A stretch of 64,000 bases of DNA from CALREJ01 sp964533375 (GCA_964533375.1 CAZHLW010000001.1:434001-498000); one strand, 5' to 3'. Counted from the stretch's first letter, positions 1 through 9,268 are shown. The notes: generated by a model from the sequence alone, not told the origin. Program-made: numbers and translations.

Positions 1-2
1 TC

Positions 3-155
3 TCCATGCGTGCCTGGTGGATTGTGTGGCTCGCGCTTGCCGCGTTCTACATTTTCCTGCAAGTAAGACTTTTCCGTGCGCGCCACTACGAAGTGTTGCC
101 GAAAGTGGTCAGCACCGACCCACGTGCCAAGTACCTTCCCAAGAAACGCAGATGA
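3..155 (+). CDS. small or 3'-partial membrane protein
   Basis: An open frame runs from the left edge and ends at TGA 153-155. It may be the tail of a gene outside the window or a complete 49-residue protein starting at ATG 6. It has one hydrophobic segment near the N-terminus (WWIVWLALAAFYIFL) followed by a basic tail ending KKRR. Its stop overlaps the start of the next gene as ATGA, so the two are probably co-transcribed and translationally coupled. The family is not recognised. Confidence 0.5.
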   Translation, partial: SMRAWWIVWLALAAFYIFLQVRLFRARHYEVLPKVVSTDPRAKYLPKKRR

Positions 156-1066
156 GCATGCAGACCCTCACTGTCGACGGCATCACGTGGTACAACTCAT
201 CCACGTTTGACCAGGACATGCTGGAGGATCTGCAAAAGAAATATGATTTCCACAAGCTCGACATTGAAGACTGTATGTCCCAGAACGAACGTCCGAAAAT
301 CGAGACGTACGACAACTACTTGTTCTGCGTTTTTCACATTCCCATCAAGTCCTCGGGGCGCATCATCAAAGAAGAGCTCGATGTGTTTATCGGCAAAGAT
401 TTTCTCGTGACCCTGCACGAAGGCCGTTTGGATCTGATGGAAAACCTGTGGCAGACACTCAAAGATTCCCGGACACTGCGTTCCCAGTATTTCCAGCAGG
501 GGACAGGCTTTTTCCTGTATAAGCTGATGGATGCGCTGTTTGATAACGGCTTCGTGCTGATTGAGCGTGTGATGAAAGACCTGCGCCGCATCGAGGTCGA
601 ACTCTTCGAAAACGAGGAAGGCCAGATCAACATCCTCCGCGATATCCTGACCCTCAAGCGCAACATCATCACTATGCGCAGCATCCTCTTCCCGCAGCGT
701 TCGGTTATCACCCTGCTTCCGCACAAGAACAAGAAAATCATCCCGCAGGATCTGGAAGTGTACTTCGACGACATCCACGACGCCGTCGAACGCCAGTGGT
801 CGTTGCTCGATACCGCAAAAGAAATGAGCGAGGCGCTACAGGACACGCACGAATCGTGGCTGAGCCACAAGACGAACTCCGTTATCCGCATTCTGACCAC
901 CTTCTCTGTGACCATGCTGCCGCTCACAGTGCTCACAGGCATTTATGGTATGAACGTGCCGATTCCGAATCAGCAGAATCCGGAGATTTTCTACATCATC
1001 GTGTTTAGTATGCTTGTCATGGTGGGGGGATTCTTCGGATATTTCGCTTGGAAGAAGTGGCTGTAG
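152..1066 (+). CDS. corA: CorA-family divalent metal transporter
   Basis: A 304-residue protein of the CorA Mg2+/Co2+ transporter family, which forms pentameric inner-membrane channels. The long N-terminal part is cytoplasmic and mostly helical. Two C-terminal membrane segments lie at about residues 246-268 and 277-300. The family signature YGMN follows the first membrane segment, and the C-terminus carries the usual basic end KKWL. The start is ATG 152, which overlaps the preceding stop (ATGA). A longer in-frame extension back to position 17 overlaps the upstream frame and looks non-coding. The metal specificity cannot be read from the sequence. Confidence 0.9.
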   Translation: MSMQTLTVDGITWYNSSTFDQDMLEDLQKKYDFHKLDIEDCMSQNERPKIETYDNYLFCVFHIPIKSSGRIIKEELDVFIGKDFLVTLHEGRLDLMENLWQTLKDSRTLRSQYFQQGTGFFLYKLMDALFDNGFVLIERVMKDLRRIEVELFENEEGQINILRDILTLKRNIITMRSILFPQRSVITLLPHKNKKIIPQDLEVYFDDIHDAVERQWSLLDTAKEMSEALQDTHESWLSHKTNSVIRILTTFSVTMLPLTVLTGIYGMNVPIPNQQNPEIFYIIVFSMLVMVGGFFGYFAWKKWL

Positions 1067-1239
1067 ATGAAGAAACAAGATACAAGACGCACGATACAAA
1101 GAAATTTCAAATTCAGAAGAAATAAACGACGGAATTTTTTTTAATATATTTTCCAGTTTTGTTTGTCTCTTCTTGCCCCGAAGGGGTCCCGCAGGGATAT
1201 CTTGTCTCTTGTTTCTTTTCATCCCATCACTCCGGAAAA

Positions 1240-1268
1240 TTGACAGATACGCCATCATTTGCGACTAT
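1240..1268 (+). promoter_or_regulatory. promoter of the 1277 membrane protein gene
   Basis: TTGACA at 1240-1245, a 17-base spacer and GACTAT at 1263-1268. The ATG at 1277 starts eight bases after the -10 box, so the transcript is expected to be leaderless or nearly so. This also rules out the in-frame TTG at 1259 as the start. Confidence 0.55.
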
Positions 1269-1276
1269 TGCCTGCT

Positions 1277-2125
1277 ATGCCCCTCAAGCATTCCACCGAG
1301 ACTTGGCTGGTGTTTCTGCTCGGCGCTGTTATTGCGCTGACGGGCGTTGCTTGTGCGCTCCTGCAGGGATTGTCCAATCCGTCATTGCCTTGGGCGATCT
1401 TCTTTGCCATCAGCATTGCCTATCCGTTGTCGCTCTATCCGCTCTTCCGTGAACGCAGGGCCGACTACACGTTCCGCCTGCTCCACTTTGTGCCCGCTGC
1501 CATGCTCCTTGTATGGTTGCTGCTGCGCTTCCTCGGGTTTGCCCTTCCGGCGCTGACAGTATTTTCGAAAGGATTTGTGTGGGGATGGTCGCTGCCGGTT
1601 GTCACTCTCGGATTCCTGGCAGTCTTGTGGTTCTGTCTGGCCGTTCTCCGCCAGCGTCGCCAGCGGTCGATGGCGCTTCTGGCGCTCTTCCTTCCGTTTG
1701 TGATTCTTGCTGCAGCCGGTGAACAGATGCAGTGGCCGCAGCAGTTGGCTGCTCTTCTGGGCGGATCGCAGAGTTCAAGCGGATCTGGCACGATCATTGC
1801 CGGGCCGATTTCCTCCGAAAGCAGCAGTAACCTCAGTCCGTCACTCAATGAAAACGAAGAGAAGTGGCGCGCGGAACTTCGCCGTCTGGAACGCAGAAAA
1901 GAACGCCTGGCAGCACTCGAAAATCAGCCAAGCAGCGTGAATGGCGCGAAAGACGGCGTCATCATCACAGGATCGCAGAGTTCACAGGTTGCAGCTATCC
2001 CGACAAAGCCGGTCCAGAATCCGCCGCACCTGCCGTCCTCGGGATTTGGCATGGAAGTCTTTGTGCCGCTCGCGATGGCCGGGTACTGTGCGACGTTGCA
2101 TCGTAGAGCGAAGAGGAGAGCATAA
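1277..2125 (+). CDS. unrecognised polytopic membrane protein
   Basis: A 282-residue protein with about five membrane helices in the first 150 residues (near 10-30, 37-58, 69-95, 102-124 and 130-148). A serine/glycine-rich linker follows at about 155-185, then a charged helix rich in Arg, Glu and Lys (near 190-215). A short hydrophobic patch precedes the basic C-terminus. I recognise no family. The start is set by the promoter at 1240-1268. The gene stands alone between corA and eno in the same direction. The Ser-rich linker resembles those of other exported proteins in this window. Confidence 0.7.
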   Translation: MPLKHSTETWLVFLLGAVIALTGVACALLQGLSNPSLPWAIFFAISIAYPLSLYPLFRERRADYTFRLLHFVPAAMLLVWLLLRFLGFALPALTVFSKGFVWGWSLPVVTLGFLAVLWFCLAVLRQRRQRSMALLALFLPFVILAAAGEQMQWPQQLAALLGGSQSSSGSGTIIAGPISSESSSNLSPSLNENEEKWRAELRRLERRKERLAALENQPSSVNGAKDGVIITGSQSSQVAAIPTKPVQNPPHLPSSGFGMEVFVPLAMAGYCATLHRRAKRRA

Positions 2126-2173
2126 AGCGATTTTTGGGTTGGGCTTCGGGTTCGGGTTCGGTATTCTTTTGGC

Positions 2174-3439
2174 ATGCCTACCATCACCACTCTCCACGCC
2201 CGCCAGATTCTTGATTCCCGCGGAAACCCGACCGTCGAAGTCGACTGCACGCTTGACGATGGCTCGTTTGGCCGCGCTGCCGTTCCGTCCGGTGCGTCCA
2301 CCGGTTCACACGAAGCACTCGAACTGCGTGATGGCGACAAGAGTGTCTATCTCGGCAAGTCCGTGACGAAAGCGGTGGGGTTTGTAAATACGGAGATTGC
2401 CGATGCATTGAAAGGTATGCAGGTTGCCGATCAGCGCACTATCGATCAAAAACTCATTGATCTGGATGGCACGCCAAACAAGGCCCGCTTCGGTGCGAAT
2501 GCGATTCTTGGTGTTTCCATGGCGGTAGCCCGCGCCCGTGCTGCTGCAGACAAAAAGCCTCTCTACGTTTCTCTCGCAGAACAGTTTGATGTAAACGACG
2601 CGACGCTTCTGCCGGTTCCTTTGATGAACGTCCTGAACGGCGGTGCACACGCAGACAGCGGACTCAGTTTTCAGGAATGCATGATTGTTCCCGTGGGATT
2701 TTCTACTTTCAGTGATGCCCTCAGAGCCGGCACGGAAGTGTTCCACATTCTGAAAAAAATTCTCAAAGATCGCGGACTTGTGACTGCAGTAGGAGATGAA
2801 GGTGGTTTCGCTCCACATCTGGAAAACGGTGCTGCGGCATTTTCTATTCTAATGGAAGCCATTCAGCAGTCCGGCTATGACGGCAAAGTGAAACTCGCCA
2901 TCGACTGCGCCGCCTCTGAATTCTACAAAGACGGCGTCTACACGCTGGACGGCAAGCAGCTCACTTCGGCAGAGCTCACGCAGTATTACGTTGATCTCGT
3001 AAACCAGTTCCCGATTGTGAGCATTGAAGACAGCCACAGCGAAGACGACTGGGAAGGATTCCAGGCTATGGTCGCAGCCCTCGGCGATCGCGTGCAGCTG
3101 GTGGGAGATGATTTGCTCGTCACAAACACGCAGCGCATTCAGAAGGCATTGGATCAGAAAGCAGCCAACGCCGTGCTTATCAAAGTAAACCAAATCGGTA
3201 CTGTTAGTGAAACCGTCGATGCTATTCAGATGGCGCAGAAAAACGGTTGGAATGCTATCTCGAGCCACAGAAGCGGTGAAACCGAAGACACCTTCATTGC
3301 GCACCTTGCTGTTGGCCTCCGGACCGGACAGATTAAAACAGGATCACTCTCCCGCACCGATCGCATCTGCAAATATAACGAGCTCCTCAGAATTGAAGAA
3401 GAGTTGGGAAGCAGAGCGCAGTATGTGTCGCCGTTTTAA
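2174..3439 (+). CDS. eno: enolase
   Basis: A 421-residue enolase, which interconverts 2-phosphoglycerate and phosphoenolpyruvate in glycolysis in the cytoplasm. The N-terminal signature ARQILDSRGNPTVEV and the ASTGSHEALELRDGD loop are intact. The catalytic barrel shows IEDSHSEDDWEGF, VGDDLLVTN, LIKVNQIGT (catalytic Lys) and SHRSGETEDT. Length is normal for the family. A TATTCT box ends six bases before the ATG, one of many short-leader starts in this window. The gene stands alone and is followed by a GC-rich hairpin. Confidence 0.97.
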   Translation: MPTITTLHARQILDSRGNPTVEVDCTLDDGSFGRAAVPSGASTGSHEALELRDGDKSVYLGKSVTKAVGFVNTEIADALKGMQVADQRTIDQKLIDLDGTPNKARFGANAILGVSMAVARARAAADKKPLYVSLAEQFDVNDATLLPVPLMNVLNGGAHADSGLSFQECMIVPVGFSTFSDALRAGTEVFHILKKILKDRGLVTAVGDEGGFAPHLENGAAAFSILMEAIQQSGYDGKVKLAIDCAASEFYKDGVYTLDGKQLTSAELTQYYVDLVNQFPIVSIEDSHSEDDWEGFQAMVAALGDRVQLVGDDLLVTNTQRIQKALDQKAANAVLIKVNQIGTVSETVDAIQMAQKNGWNAISSHRSGETEDTFIAHLAVGLRTGQIKTGSLSRTDRICKYNELLRIEEELGSRAQYVSPF

Positions 3440-3453
3440 AGGAATATGGAAAT

Positions 3454-3475
3454 GCCCCGTCGGTTAAGACGGGGC
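3454..3475 (+). terminator. hairpin after eno
   Basis: An 8-bp perfect stem GCCCCGTC/GACGGGGC with a six-base loop, 14 bases after the eno stop. It is followed by a G-run rather than a clear T-run, so it may act as an RNA 3'-end stabiliser or a weak terminator. Confidence 0.4.
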
Positions 3476-3521
3476 GGGGGACTCCTTTCGACGATTATTC
3501 GAGGGAATGACTGGGGAATGC

Positions 3522-5006
3522 CTATGCCACGATGTTGTTGATGTTCATCAGCATGTAACGACCGACGTTGTACCCGCGCAAAATCGATGTCGCATTTGTT
3601 GATTCGGTATGCACGTGCTCATTGTCGACCGTCCAGCCAATTGCGACTCCGGCTTCGATGGGAGAATCCTCTTTCGAGGTAAACGCCCCCAGTTCGAGTG
3701 CTCCGTGATTGCCTGTCAGCACCGGTTCCGAACCTTCCAACCGGAATCCTTCCATGGCCATTTTGACCAATGGATGATTCGGATCCTGGTACCAGCTCGG
3801 CGCCTTGTGATCATCGTCGTCGACGATCATGCAGCCATACTTTCCGTAGATCGTTTTCAGTTCATCTGCCAATTCCTGCATTTCGTTCTCGTGGGCGCCG
3901 CGGACAATCTGAATGAATGTCAGCTCGAATCCGTCACTCTCGACTTTGCCGAGCGTAGTCGAGAGAGCGGGCAGATCCTTGATGATTGCATCGAAGTGAT
4001 CCACTTCGTCGGGCAGCTCTTCAATCAGGGCCAGCACCTTTTCTTGAAATTCCACGCCAAAAGCAGTTTTTCCATCGTTTTCGCTGACTGTAATGTCCAG
4101 TGAAGCTGCACATTGCAGTTCAGTGGCCAACGCAGCCACTCCTTCATCCAGCGGTCCTCGCCACTCCTCGGCCGGTGACAACGTTTCAATGACCACACTT
4201 GCCGTGATTGGCATCGAGTTCGACTTCTCTCCGCCAAACAGGTTGATCAGACTCCACCCCTCAGGCATCTGTCGCAGCAGATCGACCAGTCGCTTCATGG
4301 CATTGCCATCCACGACCTTATGACGATCTTCGCCTGAGTGGCCGCCGGGCATACCGTTCAACGTAATGTTGTAGCGGTAATTTCCGGTAGCGGGCGCCCT
4401 CCTTGTGATTGGCAAGGTCGTCTTCACGTACTTGAAGCCTGCACACGATGAGTTGACGGTTGCGTCGTGTGGGGTATCACAGTTGATGAGAAAACATCGA
4501 CCCGTGATCCCATGCTCCGTGAAGCTGAAGTTGTTCGCGCCGGTGAAGCCATCTTCCTCGTCTCTCGTGATAACAATCCAGCCTTCACCGTGCTTTTCAG
4601 TGCTCACTGCCAGGTCCATCGCCACCGCCATTCCGATACCGTTGTCCGCTCCCAGAGTCTGGTAATGGTTCTTGGTGTGGATGACTGTTCCTTCGCGTTC
4701 GATCTCGATAGGCCACGTAAATTCGGGATCGGGTTGACCTGATGCCGGCGGTTTGACCGCCGTGACCATGTCGCTGTGAGCCTGCAAGATGAACTTCGGC
4801 CAGTTCTCGCATCCGGGAGTTGCCGGAATGTGGACGGAGATGTTATTCCACTGGTCGATGCGGTACGAAAATCCATTCGACCCTGCCCACGTCTTGATGT
4901 AGTCCACCATAGGACCCTCCCCAAGCGACGGCCGGGGAATTGTTAAAATGTTGCTGAAATGTTCGAAAACGCCACGGGGTTCCAGACCTTCCAATACAGG
5001 ATTCAC
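3522..5006 (-). CDS. pepD: Xaa-His dipeptidase (cytosol nonspecific dipeptidase)
   Basis: A 494-residue M20-family metallopeptidase of the PepD type, which hydrolyses dipeptides in the cytoplasm and probably recycles imported peptides. Visible motifs are LQAHSDM (metal-binding His and Asp), GADNGIG (bridging Asp), DEEDGFTGA (the catalytic and metal-binding Glu pair), GGHSGEDRH of the lid domain and NHGALELGAF near the C-terminus. Length matches the usual 480-490 residues. It is convergent with eno. Confidence 0.92.
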   Translation of the reverse strand: MNPVLEGLEPRGVFEHFSNILTIPRPSLGEGPMVDYIKTWAGSNGFSYRIDQWNNISVHIPATPGCENWPKFILQAHSDMVTAVKPPASGQPDPEFTWPIEIEREGTVIHTKNHYQTLGADNGIGMAVAMDLAVSTEKHGEGWIVITRDEEDGFTGANNFSFTEHGITGRCFLINCDTPHDATVNSSCAGFKYVKTTLPITRRAPATGNYRYNITLNGMPGGHSGEDRHKVVDGNAMKRLVDLLRQMPEGWSLINLFGGEKSNSMPITASVVIETLSPAEEWRGPLDEGVAALATELQCAASLDITVSENDGKTAFGVEFQEKVLALIEELPDEVDHFDAIIKDLPALSTTLGKVESDGFELTFIQIVRGAHENEMQELADELKTIYGKYGCMIVDDDDHKAPSWYQDPNHPLVKMAMEGFRLEGSEPVLTGNHGALELGAFTSKEDSPIEAGVAIGWTVDNEHVHTESTNATSILRGYNVGRYMLMNINNIVA

Positions 5007-5169
5007 GCTTCACACTCCAAAATCTTGTGATTTCTAAATCGGCATTCCTTTTTCCAGCCATTGCTGTAAAAGAGCCTTTGAAATTATGAACTAAATACAA
5101 AAAATGTCAATAATTCTTCACCTACCAAAATAGCCATATTCGCTTCTTCTCTGGCAAATACAAAGAATT

Positions 5170-5418
5170 TCAGGCTCGCCGATGCCTCTCCAGCCACCAC
5201 CGCTTCAAAGGCGGCAAACTCAGGGTAGACAGCAGATATCCGCCCATCGGTACCAAGGCATTCATCCAGAACGCATCGTTCCCAATCATATACAGAAAAC
5301 AAGACGCCGTCACATACGTGATACACATAATAAATCCACGTCTGGTTTTGCTGGTTTCCCAGGCTTTATCCGCTTCGACACGTTTATTGCGCTCGAGAAT
5401 CTGTTGAAGAGGGTCCAT
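5170..5418 (-). CDS. small two-helix membrane protein
   Basis: An 82-residue protein with a charged N-terminus and two membrane helices (GFIMCITYVTASCFLYMIG and a second near residues 48-68), ending in a basic tail. It starts five bases after the stop of the upstream minus-strand gene (5424-5738), so the two form an operon. No family is recognised. Confidence 0.65.
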   Translation of the reverse strand: MDPLQQILERNKRVEADKAWETSKTRRGFIMCITYVTASCFLYMIGNDAFWMNALVPMGGYLLSTLSLPPLKRWWLERHRRA

Positions 5419-5423
5419 AGAGA

Positions 5424-5738
5424 TTAATTCAGCTCAAAACGCCGAATAGATGGATAAATGATATTTGTCTCTCTATTGAAAAAGTAGCGTTCAGCGACTG
5501 AATCCAAAAATGAGTTGGCTCTTGCTATAGAGTCTGCAAGTTCCTGTAATGCAGCAAGTACTTCCTGTCGTGTCTCTGCTCCGTAATCGTTAATCCTGCC
5601 CTCGATAATCTCTGCAACAGAGCCACAAAAACCTTCGATATCGACAATAGAGTGATTGTTTAATACGACGAAATCTACAGAACCTCCGCGGATAACTTCA
5701 GGTAATTCATCTGAGGTGATTTTAAAGCGGTCTGGCAT
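5424..5738 (-). CDS. unrecognised 104-residue soluble protein
   Basis: An acidic, mostly helical 104-residue protein without signal peptide or membrane segment. A TACAGT box ends six bases before the ATG, fitting the short-leader pattern. It is the first gene of a two-gene minus-strand unit with the membrane protein at 5170-5418. No function can be assigned. Confidence 0.65.
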   Translation of the reverse strand: MPDRFKITSDELPEVIRGGSVDFVVLNNHSIVDIEGFCGSVAEIIEGRINDYGAETRQEVLAALQELADSIARANSFLDSVAERYFFNRETNIIYPSIRRFELN

Positions 5739-5807
5739 GGAAAAACTGTATCAGGATCAAAAGGTGTTCGCTATACTCCGCGCACCCCTCAAGAAAAACG
5801 GTACAGC

Positions 5808-5832
5808 CGGGATGTAGCTCAGTTGGGTTGAG
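5808..5832 (+). pseudogene. 5' fragment of a tRNA-Pro gene
   Basis: Positions 5808-5826 are identical to the first 19 bases of the intact tRNA-Pro gene 92 bases downstream (CGGGATGTAGCTCAGTTGG). After the D-arm the sequence diverges into a GTCCGCC/GGCGGAC hairpin, with no anticodon arm, T-loop or matching acceptor strand. It cannot fold as a tRNA, so it is read as a truncated duplicate. A TATACT box lies upstream at 5772-5777. Confidence 0.7.
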
Positions 5833-5899
5833 TCCGCCTTGGCGGACGAACAATCAAAGAAAAGCGCGACGGCTTCCTTGTCATTATTGGCCACCAAAT

Positions 5900-5976
5900 C
5901 GGGATGTAGCTCAGTTGGCTAGAGCGTGTGCATGGGGTGCACAAGGCCGCAGGTTCGAGTCCTGTCATCCCGACCA
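5900..5976 (+). tRNA. tRNA-Pro (GGG)
   Basis: A complete cloverleaf. The acceptor CGGGATG pairs with CATCCCG, the D-stem is GCTC/GAGC, and the anticodon stem TGTGC/GCACA encloses loop ATGGGGT (anticodon GGG). The T-stem is GCAGG/CCTGT with TTCGAGT. The discriminator is A and CCA is encoded. C1-G72 and G37 are typical of bacterial tRNA-Pro. Confidence 0.95.
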
Positions 5977-6038
5977 TCAAAAAACAGCGCTCAGACCCTT
6001 GCAAATTTCAAAAAAAAGACTAGGTTGCCACGCATTCT

Positions 6039-7613
6039 ATGGAATCTGCGTTAGCGACTTTTCCAGTGAAACCCGTGCAACAGACGTATTCATCGTTTGA
6101 GGACAAACTCAGTGCATTGCAACATGCCGTCGGGGCGCGCAGGCCTATTCTGAATGAGATTCTGAAGAAACACGGCAACCGCCCGCTTTTTGAATATGCG
6201 AATGATTACGTGGATGTGAACCTGAATCCTCCCATTCTGCGCCGCCAGGATGAATGTCTGTCCGTATTGCACGAATTTGCCAACGAACGGTTTGGACTGC
6301 AGGTGGCAGACGGCATTGTGAAGCAGCTCAAACAGTACTATTTCGTGTCGACCGCGGACCATGTCGGTCCGATCACGCATCCGTTCTTCCTGAATTCCAA
6401 CCTGCTGGTTGCACTCACGGAGCACGGACACCAGGATCCATCGTTGCAGTATCTGATTGATCTTCCCTGTGCGAATATCTCGCTTGGCAATTCATCATTC
6501 CCGCGCGGTCTGCTTTTCACATCCGCGACCAAAGGTGCCATGCAGACGCATAAACTTGCGTTCCTGCCAAGTAATGCACATTCGTCGTCGGTGTACCGGT
6601 TCCGGCCGTATATGGCTGATGAGATTGTGAAAATCAGCAAGCAGTTACGGGAGAAAGTGCAGAACGGCGATGTAACAAAAGCGGCAGGGGAGCAGATCCA
6701 GGAGGTAATCGACAGCATTTATAACCAGCCATCGATTCTCGGCTGTTCGAGTTATACCGAACAGGTTGCCAAAACGAATATGGCACTCTGGAACCGTTTC
6801 TTTGCAAAGAGCGGAGTGAAACTGCCGCAACTAGTGTATCTGGATCAGGAGGAAGTGGTCATTCGTCTTCTCACCCGGTTCCATCTCACACAGGATACGG
6901 TCATCAATCACATCCTGTTTGATCCCACCTACGAATCCTTCGTGAACGATTACTTCGAGGGAATTTTCGGATCGTTCTCACGCAAAGACCAGGCAGGAAC
7001 GTATCTCTTCTGGGCGCTGCCGCCGGGAGAAAAGCTCAATCAGCAGCTCTGGCGCAAGGGAAACAGACTGGTGACGCTGGACGAACGCTATAGCATTGAG
7101 TTGCATCCGGAAACGCTGCGGGCGGCACTCGAACGGGGTGAGCTGATCCCGAGCCTGCTTCTGAACTTCATTACGCTCAGTTTCTACTACGGACTCAAGT
7201 GTTTGGGTGGTTTCAACCAGGTGAACTACCTCACGCTCATGAAGAACGCGTACATCCGCATGAATGTCGACTTCGGAAATTACCGGAGTATTGAGTGTTG
7301 CGCGCGCGCACAGACGAAGGAAATCTGCGACGGCCTCACAATTGCTTTTGTAAAACACAAAGGCCAGACGGCGCTGGCAAATGGTCTCGATCTGCTTCTA
7401 TATGATCACAAAGACAGCTGGCAGGATCTGGTGACCCTGAGCAAAAGCCTCAGTCTGCAGGAAGCCATCAATCCGCTGCTCCCCGAAATCTACAAGATTT
7501 CCTACAACGACAGCGAGCTCGATCCGGAACTGCTGGCCCTCACCGATACGGAGATCAACCAGCAGACCGGTCTGCATCGGAAAATTCGTCCGTGTGTCGA
7601 GATTCCTGCATAA
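6039..7613 (+). CDS. unrecognised 524-residue protein
   Basis: A well-formed 524-residue gene without signal peptide or membrane segment. The protein is a mixed alpha/beta sequence with several Cys and His residues in the last third (for example ECCARA near residue 420). I recognise no domain. A possible promoter is TTGCAA, 16 bases, TAGGTT, placing the transcription start shortly before ATG 6039. The gene is separated from tRNA-Pro by about 60 bases and from the DHH gene by 136, so it is probably monocistronic. Confidence 0.75.
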   Translation: MESALATFPVKPVQQTYSSFEDKLSALQHAVGARRPILNEILKKHGNRPLFEYANDYVDVNLNPPILRRQDECLSVLHEFANERFGLQVADGIVKQLKQYYFVSTADHVGPITHPFFLNSNLLVALTEHGHQDPSLQYLIDLPCANISLGNSSFPRGLLFTSATKGAMQTHKLAFLPSNAHSSSVYRFRPYMADEIVKISKQLREKVQNGDVTKAAGEQIQEVIDSIYNQPSILGCSSYTEQVAKTNMALWNRFFAKSGVKLPQLVYLDQEEVVIRLLTRFHLTQDTVINHILFDPTYESFVNDYFEGIFGSFSRKDQAGTYLFWALPPGEKLNQQLWRKGNRLVTLDERYSIELHPETLRAALERGELIPSLLLNFITLSFYYGLKCLGGFNQVNYLTLMKNAYIRMNVDFGNYRSIECCARAQTKEICDGLTIAFVKHKGQTALANGLDLLLYDHKDSWQDLVTLSKSLSLQEAINPLLPEIYKISYNDSELDPELLALTDTEINQQTGLHRKIRPCVEIPA

Positions 7614-7682
7614 GGGCTACCTTGCGCCTTGGAATGCATTCAAGTACAGTAACACCTTTCTTTTTGGCGGTGTGATCCATAT

Positions 7683-7711
7683 TTGCAAAATTAGTAGAAA
7701 TATGTTACAAT
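7683..7711 (+). promoter_or_regulatory. promoter of the DHH phosphoesterase gene
   Basis: TTGCAA at 7683-7688, a 17-base spacer and TACAAT at 7706-7711. The expected leader before ATG 7750 is about 30 bases, longer than for most genes here. Confidence 0.6.
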
Positions 7712-7749
7712 ATCATGTTAAGCCAATAAACCCCTCTACATAGCCAATT

Positions 7750-9102
7750 ATGGCCCTCAATCCCCAGTCCATACAGGCAGCTCTCCAGGCAATCGAGCAG
7801 CATCAGCGGATTCTCATCAGTCCGCATGCCAACGTCGACCCGGACGGCCTTAGCAGCGCCCTCGCCTGCTACCAGGTTTTTACAGCCATGGGAAAGGATG
7901 TGACGGTCATTTGCCCGGATGTGAAGCCGGAATCCATGAGCTTCCTCCCGGGATTTGAGAAATTTGAGCAGGAAGTAAAAGAGAACAAGGATTTCGTCGT
8001 GACCATTAACCTCGACGAAGGTGCAGAGATTGATAAGTTGCGGTACACCGTCGAAGACCACCGTGTGAACATCATCGTTGTGCCGAAGAAGGGGAGTATC
8101 AAACCCCAGCAGGTCAGTCTGGCGGAAGGCGATCCCAAGTACGACCTCCTCGTGATTGTCGATACCGCTGATCTCGCGCTTCTGGGATCACTCTATACCG
8201 ATCACATCGATCTCTTTTCGGAAGTGCCGATTCTCAACATCGACCATCACATTTCCAATACCCAGTTTGGCCAGCTCCAGCTGATCGATCCGACTGCAGC
8301 GTCTGCCACCGAAGTGCTTTACAGCTGGTTCATGCAGGTGCCGGCGTTCAAGGAAAAACTGTCGCCGGATTTGGCAACACTGCTCCTGACGGGTCTTATT
8401 ACCGATACCCGCAGTTTCCAGAACCCGAATACGACACCGCGGTCGCTGGAAGTGGCGGCAGAACTGCTGGAAAAAGGGGCGCGCCAGCAGGAAATCATCC
8501 AGCATATCTACAAAACGAAACCCTTAAGCACGCTCAAAATCTGGGGTCGTGCGCTCAACCGTATTCAGGTCGATACCCAGGCGCGCATCGTATGGTCGGC
8601 TGTCAGCAAGGAAGACCTGGCGGAAATGGATGCCACCAGCAAAGAGACGCACGGCATTCTGGATGAACTCATTTCCACCATTCCCGATGCCGATGTGTAC
8701 GTGCTCTTTACGGAGCTGGAGGAAGGCGGACTGAAAGCCAGTATGCGGTCCAGTGCTGCAGTGGATGTGTCGCAGCTTGCGGGTAGAACTTATGGCGGCG
8801 GCGGACATGCCAGAGCGTCCGGGTTCCGTGTGAAGCAGTTCGATAACTTCCAGCTCGCAGTGCTCGAATCCATTCAGAAATTGAAAGACGGCATGCGTGA
8901 CCTGCGTGATGAAGAGCAGAAGAAAGCAGAACCTGCAGCAGTAGCTCCTGTGTCTAAAGAGATTCCGAAAGTCGATGCCCCCGCTCCGGTTCCGGCACCC
9001 CTTCCTCCTGCGGAAAAGGGTGTGGATGTCATGAAAGCAGTAGGCGATGCAGCACAGTCTGATGCAAAAGAGAGGGATATTGTGAAGGATATTACGCAGT
9101 GA
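7750..9102 (+). CDS. DHH/DHHA1 phosphoesterase (NrnA-like)
   Basis: A 450-residue cytoplasmic phosphoesterase of the DHH superfamily, close to bifunctional oligoribonuclease/pAp phosphatases. Metal-binding motifs are HANVDPDG (residues 26-33), VDTAD (about 136-140) and the namesake DHH (about 164-166). The DHHA1 substrate motif GGGGHARASGF lies near 348-358. A charged Ala/Pro/Lys tail of about 60 residues follows, longer than in typical NrnA. Likely roles are degrading very short RNAs, pAp or cyclic dinucleotide products; which one is not decided by sequence. It lies upstream of infB, although 166 bases separate them. Confidence 0.88.
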   Translation: MALNPQSIQAALQAIEQHQRILISPHANVDPDGLSSALACYQVFTAMGKDVTVICPDVKPESMSFLPGFEKFEQEVKENKDFVVTINLDEGAEIDKLRYTVEDHRVNIIVVPKKGSIKPQQVSLAEGDPKYDLLVIVDTADLALLGSLYTDHIDLFSEVPILNIDHHISNTQFGQLQLIDPTAASATEVLYSWFMQVPAFKEKLSPDLATLLLTGLITDTRSFQNPNTTPRSLEVAAELLEKGARQQEIIQHIYKTKPLSTLKIWGRALNRIQVDTQARIVWSAVSKEDLAEMDATSKETHGILDELISTIPDADVYVLFTELEEGGLKASMRSSAAVDVSQLAGRTYGGGGHARASGFRVKQFDNFQLAVLESIQKLKDGMRDLRDEEQKKAEPAAVAPVSKEIPKVDAPAPVPAPLPPAEKGVDVMKAVGDAAQSDAKERDIVKDITQ

Positions 9103-9268
9103 CGGGTTACCGGCGACGGGTTATGGGATTTTTGGAATTTCTTTTTTTGATTTCCCCAACCCTCAAACCCCCCTGTTCCTTCCCCATAACTCATAACCAA
9201 TTCAGTACCAATAGCTTTCTCTTCGGCAAAACCTCTGTTAAGATAAGAATGGCTTTCCCCCGTATAAC
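9103..9268. repeat. intergenic region with GGTTATGGG palindrome
   Basis: The region contains GGGTTATGGG at 9118-9127 and a matching inverted CCCCATAACTCATAACC near 9182-9198, which could form a long-range stem. A similar GGTTACGGG...GGTTATGGG string occurs at 55505-55533 just upstream of another gene, so this looks like a low-complexity dispersed repeat. No gene is seen. Confidence 0.4.

Noticed and set aside
17..151. 45-residue N-terminal extension of CorA
   Set aside because: Overlaps another frame that ends with an ATGA coupling; the extension has no CorA-like sequence.
1068..1142. 25-codon Lys/Arg-rich frame directly after corA
   Set aside because: Too short, AT-rich and without any supporting signal.
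5819..6004. Minus-strand frame across tRNA-Pro
   Set aside because: Antisense to the tRNA gene; a typical false gene call over tRNA sequence.
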